This document shows positions 32,566 to 41,934 of a stretch of 64,000 nt of DNA, in pieces (positions within the stretch are counted from its first letter, which is position 1; every line of letters begins with the position of its first letter). The stretch is from Toxorhynchites rutilus septentrionalis. Its lineage: Eukaryota; Arthropoda; Insecta; Diptera; Culicidae. The notes beneath the pieces were generated by a model. That model was not told where the DNA came from. It saw nothing but the letters and a program-made list of their open reading frames with translations, and searched no databases. The position numbers and the translations under genes are program-made. The stretch is taken from the NCBI RefSeq assembly GCF_029784135.1, contig NC_073746.1, forward strand, positions 247,761,307 through 247,825,306. The letters run 5' to 3'.

Positions 32566-35534
32566 CCCAGATAAACCTGAATCACTGCGACACGGCGCAA
32601 CAATTGCTATGGCAAGCCGCATCAGAAACCAAATGCGATGTAGCGATCATAGCAGAGCCGTATCAAGTACCTCCAGATAACGGAAACTGGGTGACCGACA
32701 AAGCTAGAATAGCTGCAGTGAAGACAACGGGAAGATACCCCATCCAGGAAGTGGTATCCAACGCATATGAAGGGTTCGTGATAGCCAAAATAAATGGAAT
32801 CTTCGTATGTAGCTGCTATGCCCCCCCGAGATGGACGATAGAGCAGTTTGATCAGATGCTCCACAATCTAACCGAAGATCTCGTAGGAAGGAGCCCTATA
32901 GTCATCGGCGGAGACTTCAATGCCTGGGCAGTGGAATGGGGTAGCAGATTTACCAACACGAGGGGCTTTAGTCTGCTGGAAGCTCTGGCAAAGCTGAATG
33001 TGAGACTGGCCAATGAAGGTTGCACCAGCACCTTCCATAGAGATGGTCGAGAATCAATTATTGATGTCACATTTTGCAGTCCGACACTGGCATCAAACAT
33101 TAATTGGAGAGTGTGTGATGATTATACTCACAGCGACCACCAAGCAATTCGCTATACCGTCGGCAGCCAGAACTTAGTAAAAAGACGAATAATGAGAACA
33201 GAGGGTCGAAGATGGAAGTCGAAGGAATTCGACAAAAATCTCTTCCTGGAAGCACTCCGAGAGGAACGATCAGTCAATAACACGAGCGCCAGTGAATTGA
33301 CAAGTATAATGGTGAGAGCATGTGACGTCGCCATGCCGAGAAAAAGAACACCGAAAAACGAACGCTGCCCAGTTTATTGGTGGAACGAGGTGATTAACTC
33401 CCTTCGCTCGGACTGTCTCCGAGCGAGAAGGAGAATGCAGAGGGCTAGAACTACTAGCGAAAGAATAGAGCGTAGAGAATTATTCAAAACGGCAAAAGCC
33501 GCCCTTAAGCACGAAATCAGATCCAGCAAGAGAAACTGCTTCAAAGAGTTATGTCGCGATGCCGATGCGAACCCTTGGGGCACAGCATATAGGGTAGTGA
33601 TGGCCAAAATCAGAGGCCCATCGATGCCCCGTGAAAGCTGTCCGGATAAGCTGAAGAAAATCGTAGAAGGGCTCTTCCCGAAGCATGATCCGATTACCTG
33701 GCCAGCAACGCCATATGGCGATGATGAAGAACGCGTCGAGAGAGTGTCAACAGAGGAGCTGATTACGGCAGCAAGAAAATTAAAAGTCAACAAAACACCT
33801 GGCCCCGACGGAATCCCAAATGTGGCGGTTAAAGCCGCAATACAAGCGAACTCTGACATTTTCAGGGCAACGCTGCAAAAGTGCCTGGATGAGGGGTACT
33901 TTCCAGACATGTGGAAGAAGCAGAGACTGGTGCTACTGCCAAAACCAGGGAAGCCACCAGGGGATCCATCCTCGTATAGACCGATTTGCCTCCTTGATAC
34001 CCTTGGGAAACTGTTAGAGAAGATCATCCTCAACAGGCTGTCGAGATGCACAGAAAGTGAACACGGACTCTCGAGGATGCAGTTCGGATTTCGGAAAAAT
34101 AAATCTACGGTGGATGCCATCTTGTCAGTTGTCGAAGCAGCTGAAAAAGTGTTGAAGCAGAAAAAACGTGGAAATCGATTTTGCGCAGTAATTACGGTCG
34201 ACGTAAAAAATGCGTTCAACAGTGCCAGCTGGGAAGCTATCGCCGAAGCGTTGCACAGACTGACGGTACCAAACTATGTTTGTAAGATCCTGAAAAGCTA
34301 TTTCGAGAACCGAGTTTTGATTTATGACACAGACATGGGACAGGAGTCATTTAACATAACAGCGGGTGTCCCACAGGGTTCCATCTTGGGTCCAACACTA
34401 TGGAATGGAATGTACGATGAAGTGCTGAGGTTGAAGCTTCCGCAGGGTGTAGTGATTACCGGCTTCGCCGACGATATATCCTTGACGGTAACAGGCAAGT
34501 CCCGAGAGGAAGTAGAAATGTTGGCTACTGAGGCAATACAAACTGTTGAAGATTGGATGAACGATGCTAAACTGAGGATCGCACACCACAAAACAGAAAT
34601 GGTGATAATCAGCAACCACAGAGCAGTACAGCAGGCAGAAATAACAGTTGGGGCGCATACTATCGTCTCCAAACGCGAACTTAAATACCTGGGTGTTATA
34701 ATAGACGACCGACTCAATTTTAAGAGCCACGTGAAATACGCGTGTGAAAAAGCGGCTAAAGTTTCCACGGCGTTTGCTAGGATAATGCCCAATAATGCAG
34801 GGCCAAGCAGTAGTAAGAGGCGCCTTCTGGCCAGTGTAGCCACTTCGATATTGCGATACGGTGGTCCGGCTTGGACAGCAGCGCTTAAATTACAACAAAA
34901 CCGTAGACTGTTGAACAGAACTTACCGGATGACGGCGATGAGAGTAGCCAGTGCCTATAAAACGATATCTGCGGAGGCGGTATGTGTCATAGCCGGATTG
35001 GTTCCTATCGAAATCACTCTGAGCGAAGATAGTGTGTGCTACAATCTGAGAACGACAAGCACACAGAGCAATAGAGAAGCTCGAGTAACAGCAAGAGCCG
35101 ACTCCATGAGGAAGTGGCAGCAGGAGTGGAACAGCACCCCTAACGGTAGATGGACCCACAGACTGATCCCAAATATAATCAATTGGGTACAAAGAAAGCA
35201 CGGTGAAGTCAATTTCCACTTGACGCAATTCTTATCCGGACATGGTTGCTTTAGACGGTACTTGCACAGATTCGGCCATGCAAGTTCACCGTTTTGCCCT
35301 GAGTGTGATGGAATAGAGGAAACGCCGGAGCACGTGGTTTTCTACTGTCCTCGCTTTGTCCAAGAAAGAGAACAAATGTACCGGGAGATCAGCCCAGATG
35401 TGAACGCTGGAAACGTTGTTCAACGAATGTGCGAAAAAGAGAGCACGTGGAATGCGGTTAATTCTGCTATTACCAAAATACTCACGATGCTCCAACGAAG
35501 ATGGAGAGAAGAACAAAGAAGTAGCAATTCATAG
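32556..35534 (+). CDS. ORF2 of copy B: AP endonuclease plus reverse transcriptase, intact
   Basis: The 992-residue frame is open and complete. It carries the same endonuclease, reverse transcriptase and CCHC motifs as ORF2 of copy C, differing by a very few residues (for example Glu versus Ala in the SNR(E/A)ARVTA segment). The ATG overlaps the end of ORF1 in ATGGAGGTAA. Because ORF1 of this copy is broken, mobility would need ORF1 protein from another copy. Confidence 0.95.
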   Translation: MEVTQINLNHCDTAQQLLWQAASETKCDVAIIAEPYQVPPDNGNWVTDKARIAAVKTTGRYPIQEVVSNAYEGFVIAKINGIFVCSCYAPPRWTIEQFDQMLHNLTEDLVGRSPIVIGGDFNAWAVEWGSRFTNTRGFSLLEALAKLNVRLANEGCTSTFHRDGRESIIDVTFCSPTLASNINWRVCDDYTHSDHQAIRYTVGSQNLVKRRIMRTEGRRWKSKEFDKNLFLEALREERSVNNTSASELTSIMVRACDVAMPRKRTPKNERCPVYWWNEVINSLRSDCLRARRRMQRARTTSERIERRELFKTAKAALKHEIRSSKRNCFKELCRDADANPWGTAYRVVMAKIRGPSMPRESCPDKLKKIVEGLFPKHDPITWPATPYGDDEERVERVSTEELITAARKLKVNKTPGPDGIPNVAVKAAIQANSDIFRATLQKCLDEGYFPDMWKKQRLVLLPKPGKPPGDPSSYRPICLLDTLGKLLEKIILNRLSRCTESEHGLSRMQFGFRKNKSTVDAILSVVEAAEKVLKQKKRGNRFCAVITVDVKNAFNSASWEAIAEALHRLTVPNYVCKILKSYFENRVLIYDTDMGQESFNITAGVPQGSILGPTLWNGMYDEVLRLKLPQGVVITGFADDISLTVTGKSREEVEMLATEAIQTVEDWMNDAKLRIAHHKTEMVIISNHRAVQQAEITVGAHTIVSKRELKYLGVIIDDRLNFKSHVKYACEKAAKVSTAFARIMPNNAGPSSSKRRLLASVATSILRYGGPAWTAALKLQQNRRLLNRTYRMTAMRVASAYKTISAEAVCVIAGLVPIEITLSEDSVCYNLRTTSTQSNREARVTARADSMRKWQQEWNSTPNGRWTHRLIPNIINWVQRKHGEVNFHLTQFLSGHGCFRRYLHRFGHASSPFCPECDGIEETPEHVVFYCPRFVQEREQMYREISPDVNAGNVVQRMCEKESTWNAVNSAITKILTMLQRRWREEQRSSNS

Positions 35535-35696
35535 AGATGAGTGCATGAGCACAGCCTCCTCCCGAAGTAATACCAAACGGTGGTTCCGGGGGGGGAAAGG
35601 CAAGGCGCATAGGAGGTGGTTTTAGTGAGTAAGAATCTCACACTACCCAGTCAACATGGCGACTGGGTGTCTATGAAGATCTCCACCTTCTTCACC

Positions 35697-35724
<28 letters not shown>

Positions 35725-35727
<3 letters not shown>

Positions 35728-36293
35728 ATAGTTATAGTTATAGTTATAGTTATAGTTATAGTTATAGTTATAGTTATAGTTATAGTTATAGTTATAGTTA
35801 TAGTTATAGTTATAGTTATAGTTATAGTTATAGTTATAGTTATAGTTATAGTTATAGTTATAGTTATAGTTATAGTTATAGTTATAGTTATAGTTATAGT
35901 TATAGTTATAGTTATAGTTATAGTTATAGTTATAGTTATAGTTATAGTTATAGTTATAGTTATAGTTATAGTTATAGTTATAGTTATAGTTATAGTTATA
36001 GTTATAGTTATAGTTATAGTTATAGTTATAGTTATAGTTATAGTTATAGTTATAGTTATAGTTATAGTTATAGTTATAGTTATAGTTATAGTTATAGTTA
36101 TAGTTATAGTTATAGTTATAGTTATAGTTATAGTTATAGTTATAGTTATAGTTATAGTTATAGTTATAGTTATAGTTATAGTTATAGTTATAGTTATAGT
36201 TATAGTTATAGTTATAGTTATAGTTATAGTTATAGTTATAGTTATAGTTATAGTTATAGTTATAGTTATAGTTATAGTTATAGTTATAGTTTA
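35725..36293. repeat. (GTTATA)n satellite block 3, about 94 units
   Basis: A perfect hexamer array from the poly(A) of copy B to ...TATAGTTTA before copy C. The last two bases (TA, 36292-36293) do not fit the hexamer phase and may be extra junction bases made at insertion. Confidence 0.95.
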
Positions 36294-36763
36294 GCCGTGG
36301 AGCTGCCGGCCTAGAATAGCACTTCGGGTCTTGGTCCCTGTCCCTGTCGTAGAAGGCGACTAATCGGGTGACAACGCGAGTAAGGGCGCGGTAAAGCCTA
36401 TGGAGATTGCACGGGGGAAATACCGTGTACAGGAGCAACGTAGGGAGTGCCGAGCACATCAGGGTTGACGCCAGTAAGATCCTGATTACGACATACTGGT
36501 ACGACACGGAAAACGGACATGTTAAGGATGAGAACTACTTTCGACGCTAAAGGCTGACAATCGTGCTATCCTGTTCCCTGAGTAAGGAAGGGTGACACCT
36601 TCCTGAAACGGCGTGTGGGCTAATAGCGCGGTTGCCCCCGTCCCGGTAATAACTTGGCAAGTCTTCGGGTACGTTCGATGCTCGTCTAGGCTCAGGCACT
36701 AGGTACTAGGCGTCAGATGTCACATTCCTGACTTGCGCTGATCTGGCTCTGAACACGGTCCCC

Positions 36764-38194
36764 ATGAAGGACCGTGTCAACCCCCTGCATGGCCTCACTG
36801 CTTGCATAGATAACCATGGGATCACTGATAGCGACTATGTGCAACGAGCGGAGATAGCGGCCCGGAGTTGGGACCCAACAACAAAAATGAGTTTCCAAAC
36901 AAATTCAACAGAAATCGAGAGCGAAATCGAAGAGGTAGGCATCTTTGCCAGAAGGGGACAGGTGATGAGATCTCCGCCGCTGAGCCAACCACCAGCACCA
37001 AAATCCACAAGCGATAAATACATCGGAGAGCAGCCAAACCTGCAACACGAGAAAACTAAGCTGGGTGAGGCCAAAAGGGCATCTGATGAACTCTACGAGT
37101 ACATTAAGCCTCGCAGTAACGTTCACGCCGTCATAAGGACCTTGACGATTAAAATCAAATCGGCGCTTGCAGCAGCCGAACGCGAGCAACAATTCTGGAG
37201 AGCAAAAGCTGAAAAGGCGGAGAACGCACTGAAAGAGAATGTGCAGAGTAAGCCGATAGAAGCGATCTCGACACCAATGAGTGACAGTACCCCGTTAACC
37301 GCGAAAAGGAAAAGACTAACTCCTGAAGAGAAAAGGGCAGCAAAGAAACAGAAAGATGGTAGCGAAGTGGCTAATGATGAAAGCAAACAGAACAACGAAG
37401 AGATAAATGAGTGGAAAAAGATCGAAAGAAAGAAAAAAGAAGAGAAGAAGAAAGAAAAATTAAAGCCTAGGCTGGAGAGGCCAAAGCCGGACGCTCTGAT
37501 TGTGGCTACAGCGGGCGCTGCAACATATGCTGAGATCTTGCGGAAAGTAAAAGAGGATCCGTCCCTGAAAAATCTCGGAGAAAACGTGGCCAAAGTAAGG
37601 CGAACTCAAAATGGACAATTGCTGTTCGAATTAAAGAAGGACCCAACGATTAAAAGCTCAACTTATAAAGAGCTTGTCGAGAAATCGTTGGGCGAAACAG
37701 CGAAAGTGAAAGCTCTGTCCCAAGAAACAGTGGTAGAATGTAGAAACCTGGATGAGATCACTACAGATACCGAATTGAAAGAAGCCCTGAATGAACAGTT
37801 TAAGCTGGGAGAAGTCCCCATATCAATCAGGTTGAGGAAAGCATTTGGAAATACCCAAATAGCAACCTTAAGACTGCCAAGAACCGCAGCCAGCAAGCTG
37901 TTGGAGGCTGGTAAGATGAAAGTCGGATGGACGGTGTGCTCCCTGAGAGCTATCCAGCAAGTATCTAGGTGTTTCAAATGCATGGACTTTGGCCACCAAG
38001 CAAAGTACTGTAAAGGACCTGACAGATCGGAGCTCTGTATAAGATGCGGCGACAAGGGGCATTTGGCAAAGAATTGTACGAAGCCCCCAAGGTGCTTGCT
38101 CTGCACGACTGAGGAAGAGAAGGACCACGCTACAGGGGGACCGAGATGCCCGGTCTTTAAAAGGGCGATGGCAGCAATAACCAAATGGAGGTAA
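36764..38194 (+). CDS. ORF1 (Gag-like RNA-binding protein) of the GTTATA-associated R1-type element
   Basis: A 476-residue protein that would bind element RNA and help form the retrotransposition particle. The N-terminal 100 residues have no known motif. Residues about 105-245 are rich in Lys, Glu and Ala, predicting helical coiled coil (for example ALAAAEREQQFWRAKAEKAE and ERKKKEEKKKEKLKPR). A globular RRM-like region follows (about 265-400). Three zinc knuckles close the protein: CFKCMDFGHQAKYC (403-416), CIRCGDKGHLAKNC (425-438) and CLLC-x7-H-x6-C (444-462). The first two are CX2CX4HX4C. This trio is typical of R1-clade ORF1. The start is the first ATG in the open frame. It ends TAA within ATGGAGGTAA, so ORF2 begins before ORF1 stops. 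Confidence 0.9.
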   Translation: MKDRVNPLHGLTACIDNHGITDSDYVQRAEIAARSWDPTTKMSFQTNSTEIESEIEEVGIFARRGQVMRSPPLSQPPAPKSTSDKYIGEQPNLQHEKTKLGEAKRASDELYEYIKPRSNVHAVIRTLTIKIKSALAAAEREQQFWRAKAEKAENALKENVQSKPIEAISTPMSDSTPLTAKRKRLTPEEKRAAKKQKDGSEVANDESKQNNEEINEWKKIERKKKEEKKKEKLKPRLERPKPDALIVATAGAATYAEILRKVKEDPSLKNLGENVAKVRRTQNGQLLFELKKDPTIKSSTYKELVEKSLGETAKVKALSQETVVECRNLDEITTDTELKEALNEQFKLGEVPISIRLRKAFGNTQIATLRLPRTAASKLLEAGKMKVGWTVCSLRAIQQVSRCFKCMDFGHQAKYCKGPDRSELCIRCGDKGHLAKNCTKPPRCLLCTTEEEKDHATGGPRCPVFKRAMAAITKWR

Positions 38195-41163
38195 CCCAGA
38201 TAAACCTGAATCACTGCGACACGGCGCAACAATTGCTATGGCAAGCCGCATCAGAAACCAAATGCGATGTAGCGATCATAGCAGAGCCGTATCAAGTACC
38301 TCCAGATAACGGAAACTGGGTGACCGACAAAGCTAGAATAGCTGCAGTGAAGACAACGGGAAGATACCCCATCCAGGAAGTGGTATCCAACGCATATGAA
38401 GGGTTCGTGATAGCCAAAATAAATGGAATCTTCGTATGTAGCTGCTATGCCCCCCCGAGATGGACGATAGAGCAGTTTGATCAGATGCTCCACAATCTAA
38501 CCGAAGATCTCGTAGGAAGGAGCCCTATAGTCATCGGCGGAGACTTCAATGCCTGGGCAGTGGAATGGGGTAGCAGATTTACCAACACGAGGGGCTTTAG
38601 TCTGCTGGAAGCTCTGGCAAAGCTGAATGTGAGACTGGCCAATGAAGGTTGCACCAGCACCTTCCATAGAGATGGTCGAGAATCAATTATTGATGTCACA
38701 TTTTGCAGTCCGACACTGGCATCAAACATTAATTGGAGAGTGTGTGATGATTATACTCACAGCGACCACCAAGCAATTCGCTATACCGTCGGCAGCCAGA
38801 ACTTAGTAAAAAGACGAATAATGAGAACAGAGGGTCGAAGATGGAAGTCGAAGGAATTCGACAAAAATCTCTTCCTGGAAGCACTCCGAGAGGAACGATC
38901 AGTCAATAACACGAGCGCCAGTGAATTGACAAGTATAATGGTGAGAGCATGTGACGTCGCCATGCCGAGAAAAAGAACACCGAAAAACGAACGCTGCCCA
39001 GTTTATTGGTGGAACGAGGTGATTAACTCCCTTCGCTCGGACTGTCTCCGAGCGAGAAGGAGAATGCAGAGGGCTAGAACTACTAGCGAAAGAATAGAGC
39101 GTAGAGAATTATTCAAAACGGCAAAAGCCGCCCTTAAGCACGAAATCAGATCCAGCAAGAGAAACTGCTTCAAAGAGTTATGTCGCGATGCCGATGCGAA
39201 CCCTTGGGGCACAGCATATAGGGTAGTGATGGCCAAAATCAGAGGCCCATCGATGCCCCGTGAAAGCTGTCCGGATAAGCTGAAGAAAATCGTAGAAGGT
39301 CTCTTCCCGAAGCATGATCCGATTACCTGGCCAGCAACGCCATATGGCGATGATGAAGAACGCGTCGAGAGAGTGTCAACAGAGGAGCTGATTACGGCAG
39401 CAAGAAAATTAAAAGTCAACAAAACACCTGGCCCCGACGGAATCCCAAATGTGGCGGTTAAAGCCGCAATACAAGCGAACTCTGACATTTTCAGGGCAAC
39501 GCTGCAAAAGTGCCTGGATGAGGGGTACTTTCCAGACATGTGGAAGAAGCAGAGACTGGTGCTACTGCCAAAACCAGGGAAGCCACCAGGGGATCCATCC
39601 TCGTATAGACCGATTTGCCTCCTTGATACCCTTGGGAAACTGTTAGAGAAGATCATCCTCAACAGGCTGTCGAGATGCACAGAAAGTGAACACGGACTCT
39701 CGAGGATGCAGTTCGGATTTCGGAAAAATAAATCTACGGTGGATGCCATCTTGTCAGTTGTCGAAGCAGCTGAAAAAGTGTTGAAGCAGAAAAAACGTGG
39801 AAATCGATTTTGCGCAGTAATTACGGTCGACGTAAAAAATGCGTTCAACAGTGCCAGCTGGGAAGCTATCGCCGAAGCGTTGCACAGACTGACGGTACCA
39901 AACTATGTTTGTAAGATCCTGAAAAGCTATTTCGAGAACCGAGTTTTGATTTATGACACAGACATGGGACAGGAGTCATTTAACATAACAGCGGGTGTCC
40001 CACAGGGTTCCATCTTGGGTCCAACACTATGGAATGGAATGTACGATGAAGTGCTGAGGTTGAAGCTTCCGCAGGGTGTAGTGATTACCGGCTTCGCCGA
40101 CGATATATCCTTGACGGTAACAGGCAAGTCCCGAGAGGAGGTAGAAATGTTGGCTACTGAGGCAATACAAACTGTTGAAGATTGGATGAACGATGCTAAA
40201 CTGAGGATCGCACACCACAAAACAGAAATGGTGATAATCAGCAACCACAGAGCAGTACAGCAGGCAGAAATAACAGTTGGGGCGCATACTATCGTCTCCA
40301 AACGCGAACTTAAATACCTGGGTGTTATAATAGACGACCGACTCAATTTTAAGAGCCACGTGAAATACGCGTGTGAAAAAGCGGCTAAAGTTTCCACGGC
40401 GTTTGCTAGGATAATGCCCAATAATGCAGGGCCAAGCAGTAGTAAGAGGCGCCTTCTGGCCAGTGTAGCCACTTCGATATTGCGATACGGTGGTCCGGCT
40501 TGGACAGCAGCGCTTAAATTACAACAAAACCGTAGACTGTTGAACAGAACTTACCGGATGACGGCGATGAGAGTAGCCAGTGCCTATAAAACGATATCTG
40601 CGGAGGCGGTATGTGTCATAGCCGGATTGGTTCCTATCGAAATCACTCTGAGCGAAGATAGTGTGTGCTACAATCTGAGAACGACAAGCACACAGAGCAA
40701 TAGAGCAGCTCGAGTAACAGCAAGAGCCGACTCCATGAGGAAGTGGCAGCAGGAGTGGAACAGCACCCCTAACGGTAGATGGACCCACAGACTGATCCCA
40801 AATATAATCAATTGGGTACAAAGAAAGCACGGTGAAGTCAATTTCCACTTGACGCAATTCTTATCCGGACATGGTTGCTTTAGACGGTACTTGCACAGAT
40901 TCGGCCATGCAAGTTCACCGTTTTGCCCTGAGTGTGATGGAATAGAGGAAACGCCGGAGCACGTGGTTTTCTACTGTCCTCGCTTTGTCCAAGAAAGAGA
41001 ACAAATGTACCGGGAGATCAGCCCAGATGTGAACGCTGGAAACGTTGTTCAACGAATGTGCGAAAAAGAGAGCACGTGGAATGCGGTTAATTCTGCTATT
41101 ACCAAAATACTCACGATGCTCCAACGAAGATGGAGAGAAGAACAAAGAAGTAGCAATTCATAG
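38185..41163 (+). CDS. ORF2 (AP endonuclease and reverse transcriptase) of the GTTATA-associated R1-type element, intact
   Basis: A 992-residue enzyme that nicks the target and copies element RNA onto the nick. The AP-endonuclease domain (1-205) shows IAEPYQVP (Glu34), VIGGDFNAWAVEWGS (Asp120, Asn122), IIDVTFCSP (Asp170) and HSDHQAIRY (Asp194, His195). The reverse transcriptase (about 455-720) shows RLVLLPKPGKPPGDPSSYRP, VITVDVKNAFNSASW (Asp549), AGVPQGSILGPTLWN and GFADDISLTV (Asp639, Asp640), then LKYLGVIIDDRLNF. A CCHC finger, Cys914, Cys917, His926 and Cys931, is followed by an Arg-rich end. All catalytic residues that I can check are present, with no stop. Translation probably starts by reinitiation at the ATG overlapping the ORF1 stop. 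Confidence 0.95.
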   Translation: MEVTQINLNHCDTAQQLLWQAASETKCDVAIIAEPYQVPPDNGNWVTDKARIAAVKTTGRYPIQEVVSNAYEGFVIAKINGIFVCSCYAPPRWTIEQFDQMLHNLTEDLVGRSPIVIGGDFNAWAVEWGSRFTNTRGFSLLEALAKLNVRLANEGCTSTFHRDGRESIIDVTFCSPTLASNINWRVCDDYTHSDHQAIRYTVGSQNLVKRRIMRTEGRRWKSKEFDKNLFLEALREERSVNNTSASELTSIMVRACDVAMPRKRTPKNERCPVYWWNEVINSLRSDCLRARRRMQRARTTSERIERRELFKTAKAALKHEIRSSKRNCFKELCRDADANPWGTAYRVVMAKIRGPSMPRESCPDKLKKIVEGLFPKHDPITWPATPYGDDEERVERVSTEELITAARKLKVNKTPGPDGIPNVAVKAAIQANSDIFRATLQKCLDEGYFPDMWKKQRLVLLPKPGKPPGDPSSYRPICLLDTLGKLLEKIILNRLSRCTESEHGLSRMQFGFRKNKSTVDAILSVVEAAEKVLKQKKRGNRFCAVITVDVKNAFNSASWEAIAEALHRLTVPNYVCKILKSYFENRVLIYDTDMGQESFNITAGVPQGSILGPTLWNGMYDEVLRLKLPQGVVITGFADDISLTVTGKSREEVEMLATEAIQTVEDWMNDAKLRIAHHKTEMVIISNHRAVQQAEITVGAHTIVSKRELKYLGVIIDDRLNFKSHVKYACEKAAKVSTAFARIMPNNAGPSSSKRRLLASVATSILRYGGPAWTAALKLQQNRRLLNRTYRMTAMRVASAYKTISAEAVCVIAGLVPIEITLSEDSVCYNLRTTSTQSNRAARVTARADSMRKWQQEWNSTPNGRWTHRLIPNIINWVQRKHGEVNFHLTQFLSGHGCFRRYLHRFGHASSPFCPECDGIEETPEHVVFYCPRFVQEREQMYREISPDVNAGNVVQRMCEKESTWNAVNSAITKILTMLQRRWREEQRSSNS

Positions 41164-41351
41164 AGATGAGTGCATGAGCACAGCCTCCTCCCGAAGTAAT
41201 ACCAAACGGTGGTTCCGGGGGGGGAAAGGCAAGGCGCATAGGAGGTGGTTTTAGTGAGTAAGAATCTCACACTACCCAGTCAACATGGCGACTGGGTGTC
41301 TATGAAGATCTCCACCTTCTTCACCAAAAAAAAAAAAAAAAAAAAAAAAAA

Positions 41352-41411
41352 GTTATAGTTATAGTTATAGTTATAGTTATAGTTATAGTTATAGTTATAG
41401 CTATAGTTATT
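41352..41411. repeat. (GTTATA)n satellite block 4, about 10 units, degenerate at its end
   Basis: Nine or so perfect hexamers follow the poly(A) of copy C. Then come one GCTATA unit and GTTATTG before unrelated sequence. The decay on this outer side, against the purity of the inner blocks, suggests that this is the old edge of the array. Confidence 0.95.
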
Positions 41412-41934
41412 GTTCAAACTGCGCCAATAACATTGACTGGATGTATCCTATGGCTTACCTACCGTATTAACAAATTTCCTAAGTTCCCGAGATATTTATG
41501 AGAGGTCGTAGAGCTCTCTGCATCTCTCTTAAGTAAATATCGAACTAACATTCCTTCGTTTCCTTAGCAGTTGCAAGGACGTGGTCAGGACAATTCTTAA
41601 CTGTTGGAGGAAGCATGCCTCCATCTAAGAGATATTACCAATCGTCAGTAACGGATTAAGGCGGGCTTTTGACGTAACAGCTCTGAATTTGTACCACCTA
41701 CGATATTGTGCAACTTGCTCAATGCTAATGCTAATTTATATTTTTATCGTGTAGGTCTCACTACTAACAACTTGTGTAATTGTGGTCCAGGATGTAATAA
41801 TATCGGGTATGTTGTTTAATTATGTGAAAATGCAAAAAATGAATTTAAATGGTTGCTGATATAGAAGATCGAAAAGGTATACCCACGTAAATCAGATTAT
41901 GATAGCTTGAGTAGTCGCGATCTTACAGGGCTAT
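41412..41934. other. no recognised gene
   Basis: Half a kilobase between the satellite and the palindrome. Nothing recognisable, and no long open frame. Confidence 0.4.

Larger units (their letters stand above)
30728..35724 (+). mobile_element. R1-clade non-LTR retrotransposon copy B, full length, ORF1 damaged
   Basis: The element begins CTGCCGTGGAGCTGCCGG directly after TATAGTT and ends in 28 A residues, then GTTATA. It has about 470 bp of 5' UTR, ORF1 (frameshifted), ORF2 (open) and about 165 bp of 3' UTR. It is nearly identical to copy C: I noticed only a handful of substitutions plus one 65-bp net length difference in ORF1. The junction bases at the 5' end differ from those of copy C. 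Confidence 0.95.
36294..41351 (+). mobile_element. R1-clade non-LTR retrotransposon copy C, full length and apparently intact
   Basis: Starting GCCGTGGAGCTGCCGGCC, it has a 470-bp 5' UTR, ORF1 (476 aa) and ORF2 (992 aa) overlapping by 10 bases, a 3' UTR of about 160 bp and 26 A residues, then GTTATA. R1-clade membership follows from three ORF1 zinc knuckles, an N-terminal AP endonuclease, no RNase H and a C-terminal CCHC finger. Target-specific members of this clade include R1 (28S rDNA), SART/TRAS (telomeric repeats) and Waldo (microsatellites). I cannot match it to a named family. Confidence 0.95.

Noticed and set aside
32034..34843. Antisense frames of 110-281 codons opposite ORF1 and ORF2 of copies B and C
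   Set aside because: They mirror the coding strand, recur identically in both copies and have no known motifs.
25445..41411. The satellite array as a chromosome end
   Set aside because: Unique-looking DNA and other transposons lie on both sides, so this array is interstitial.
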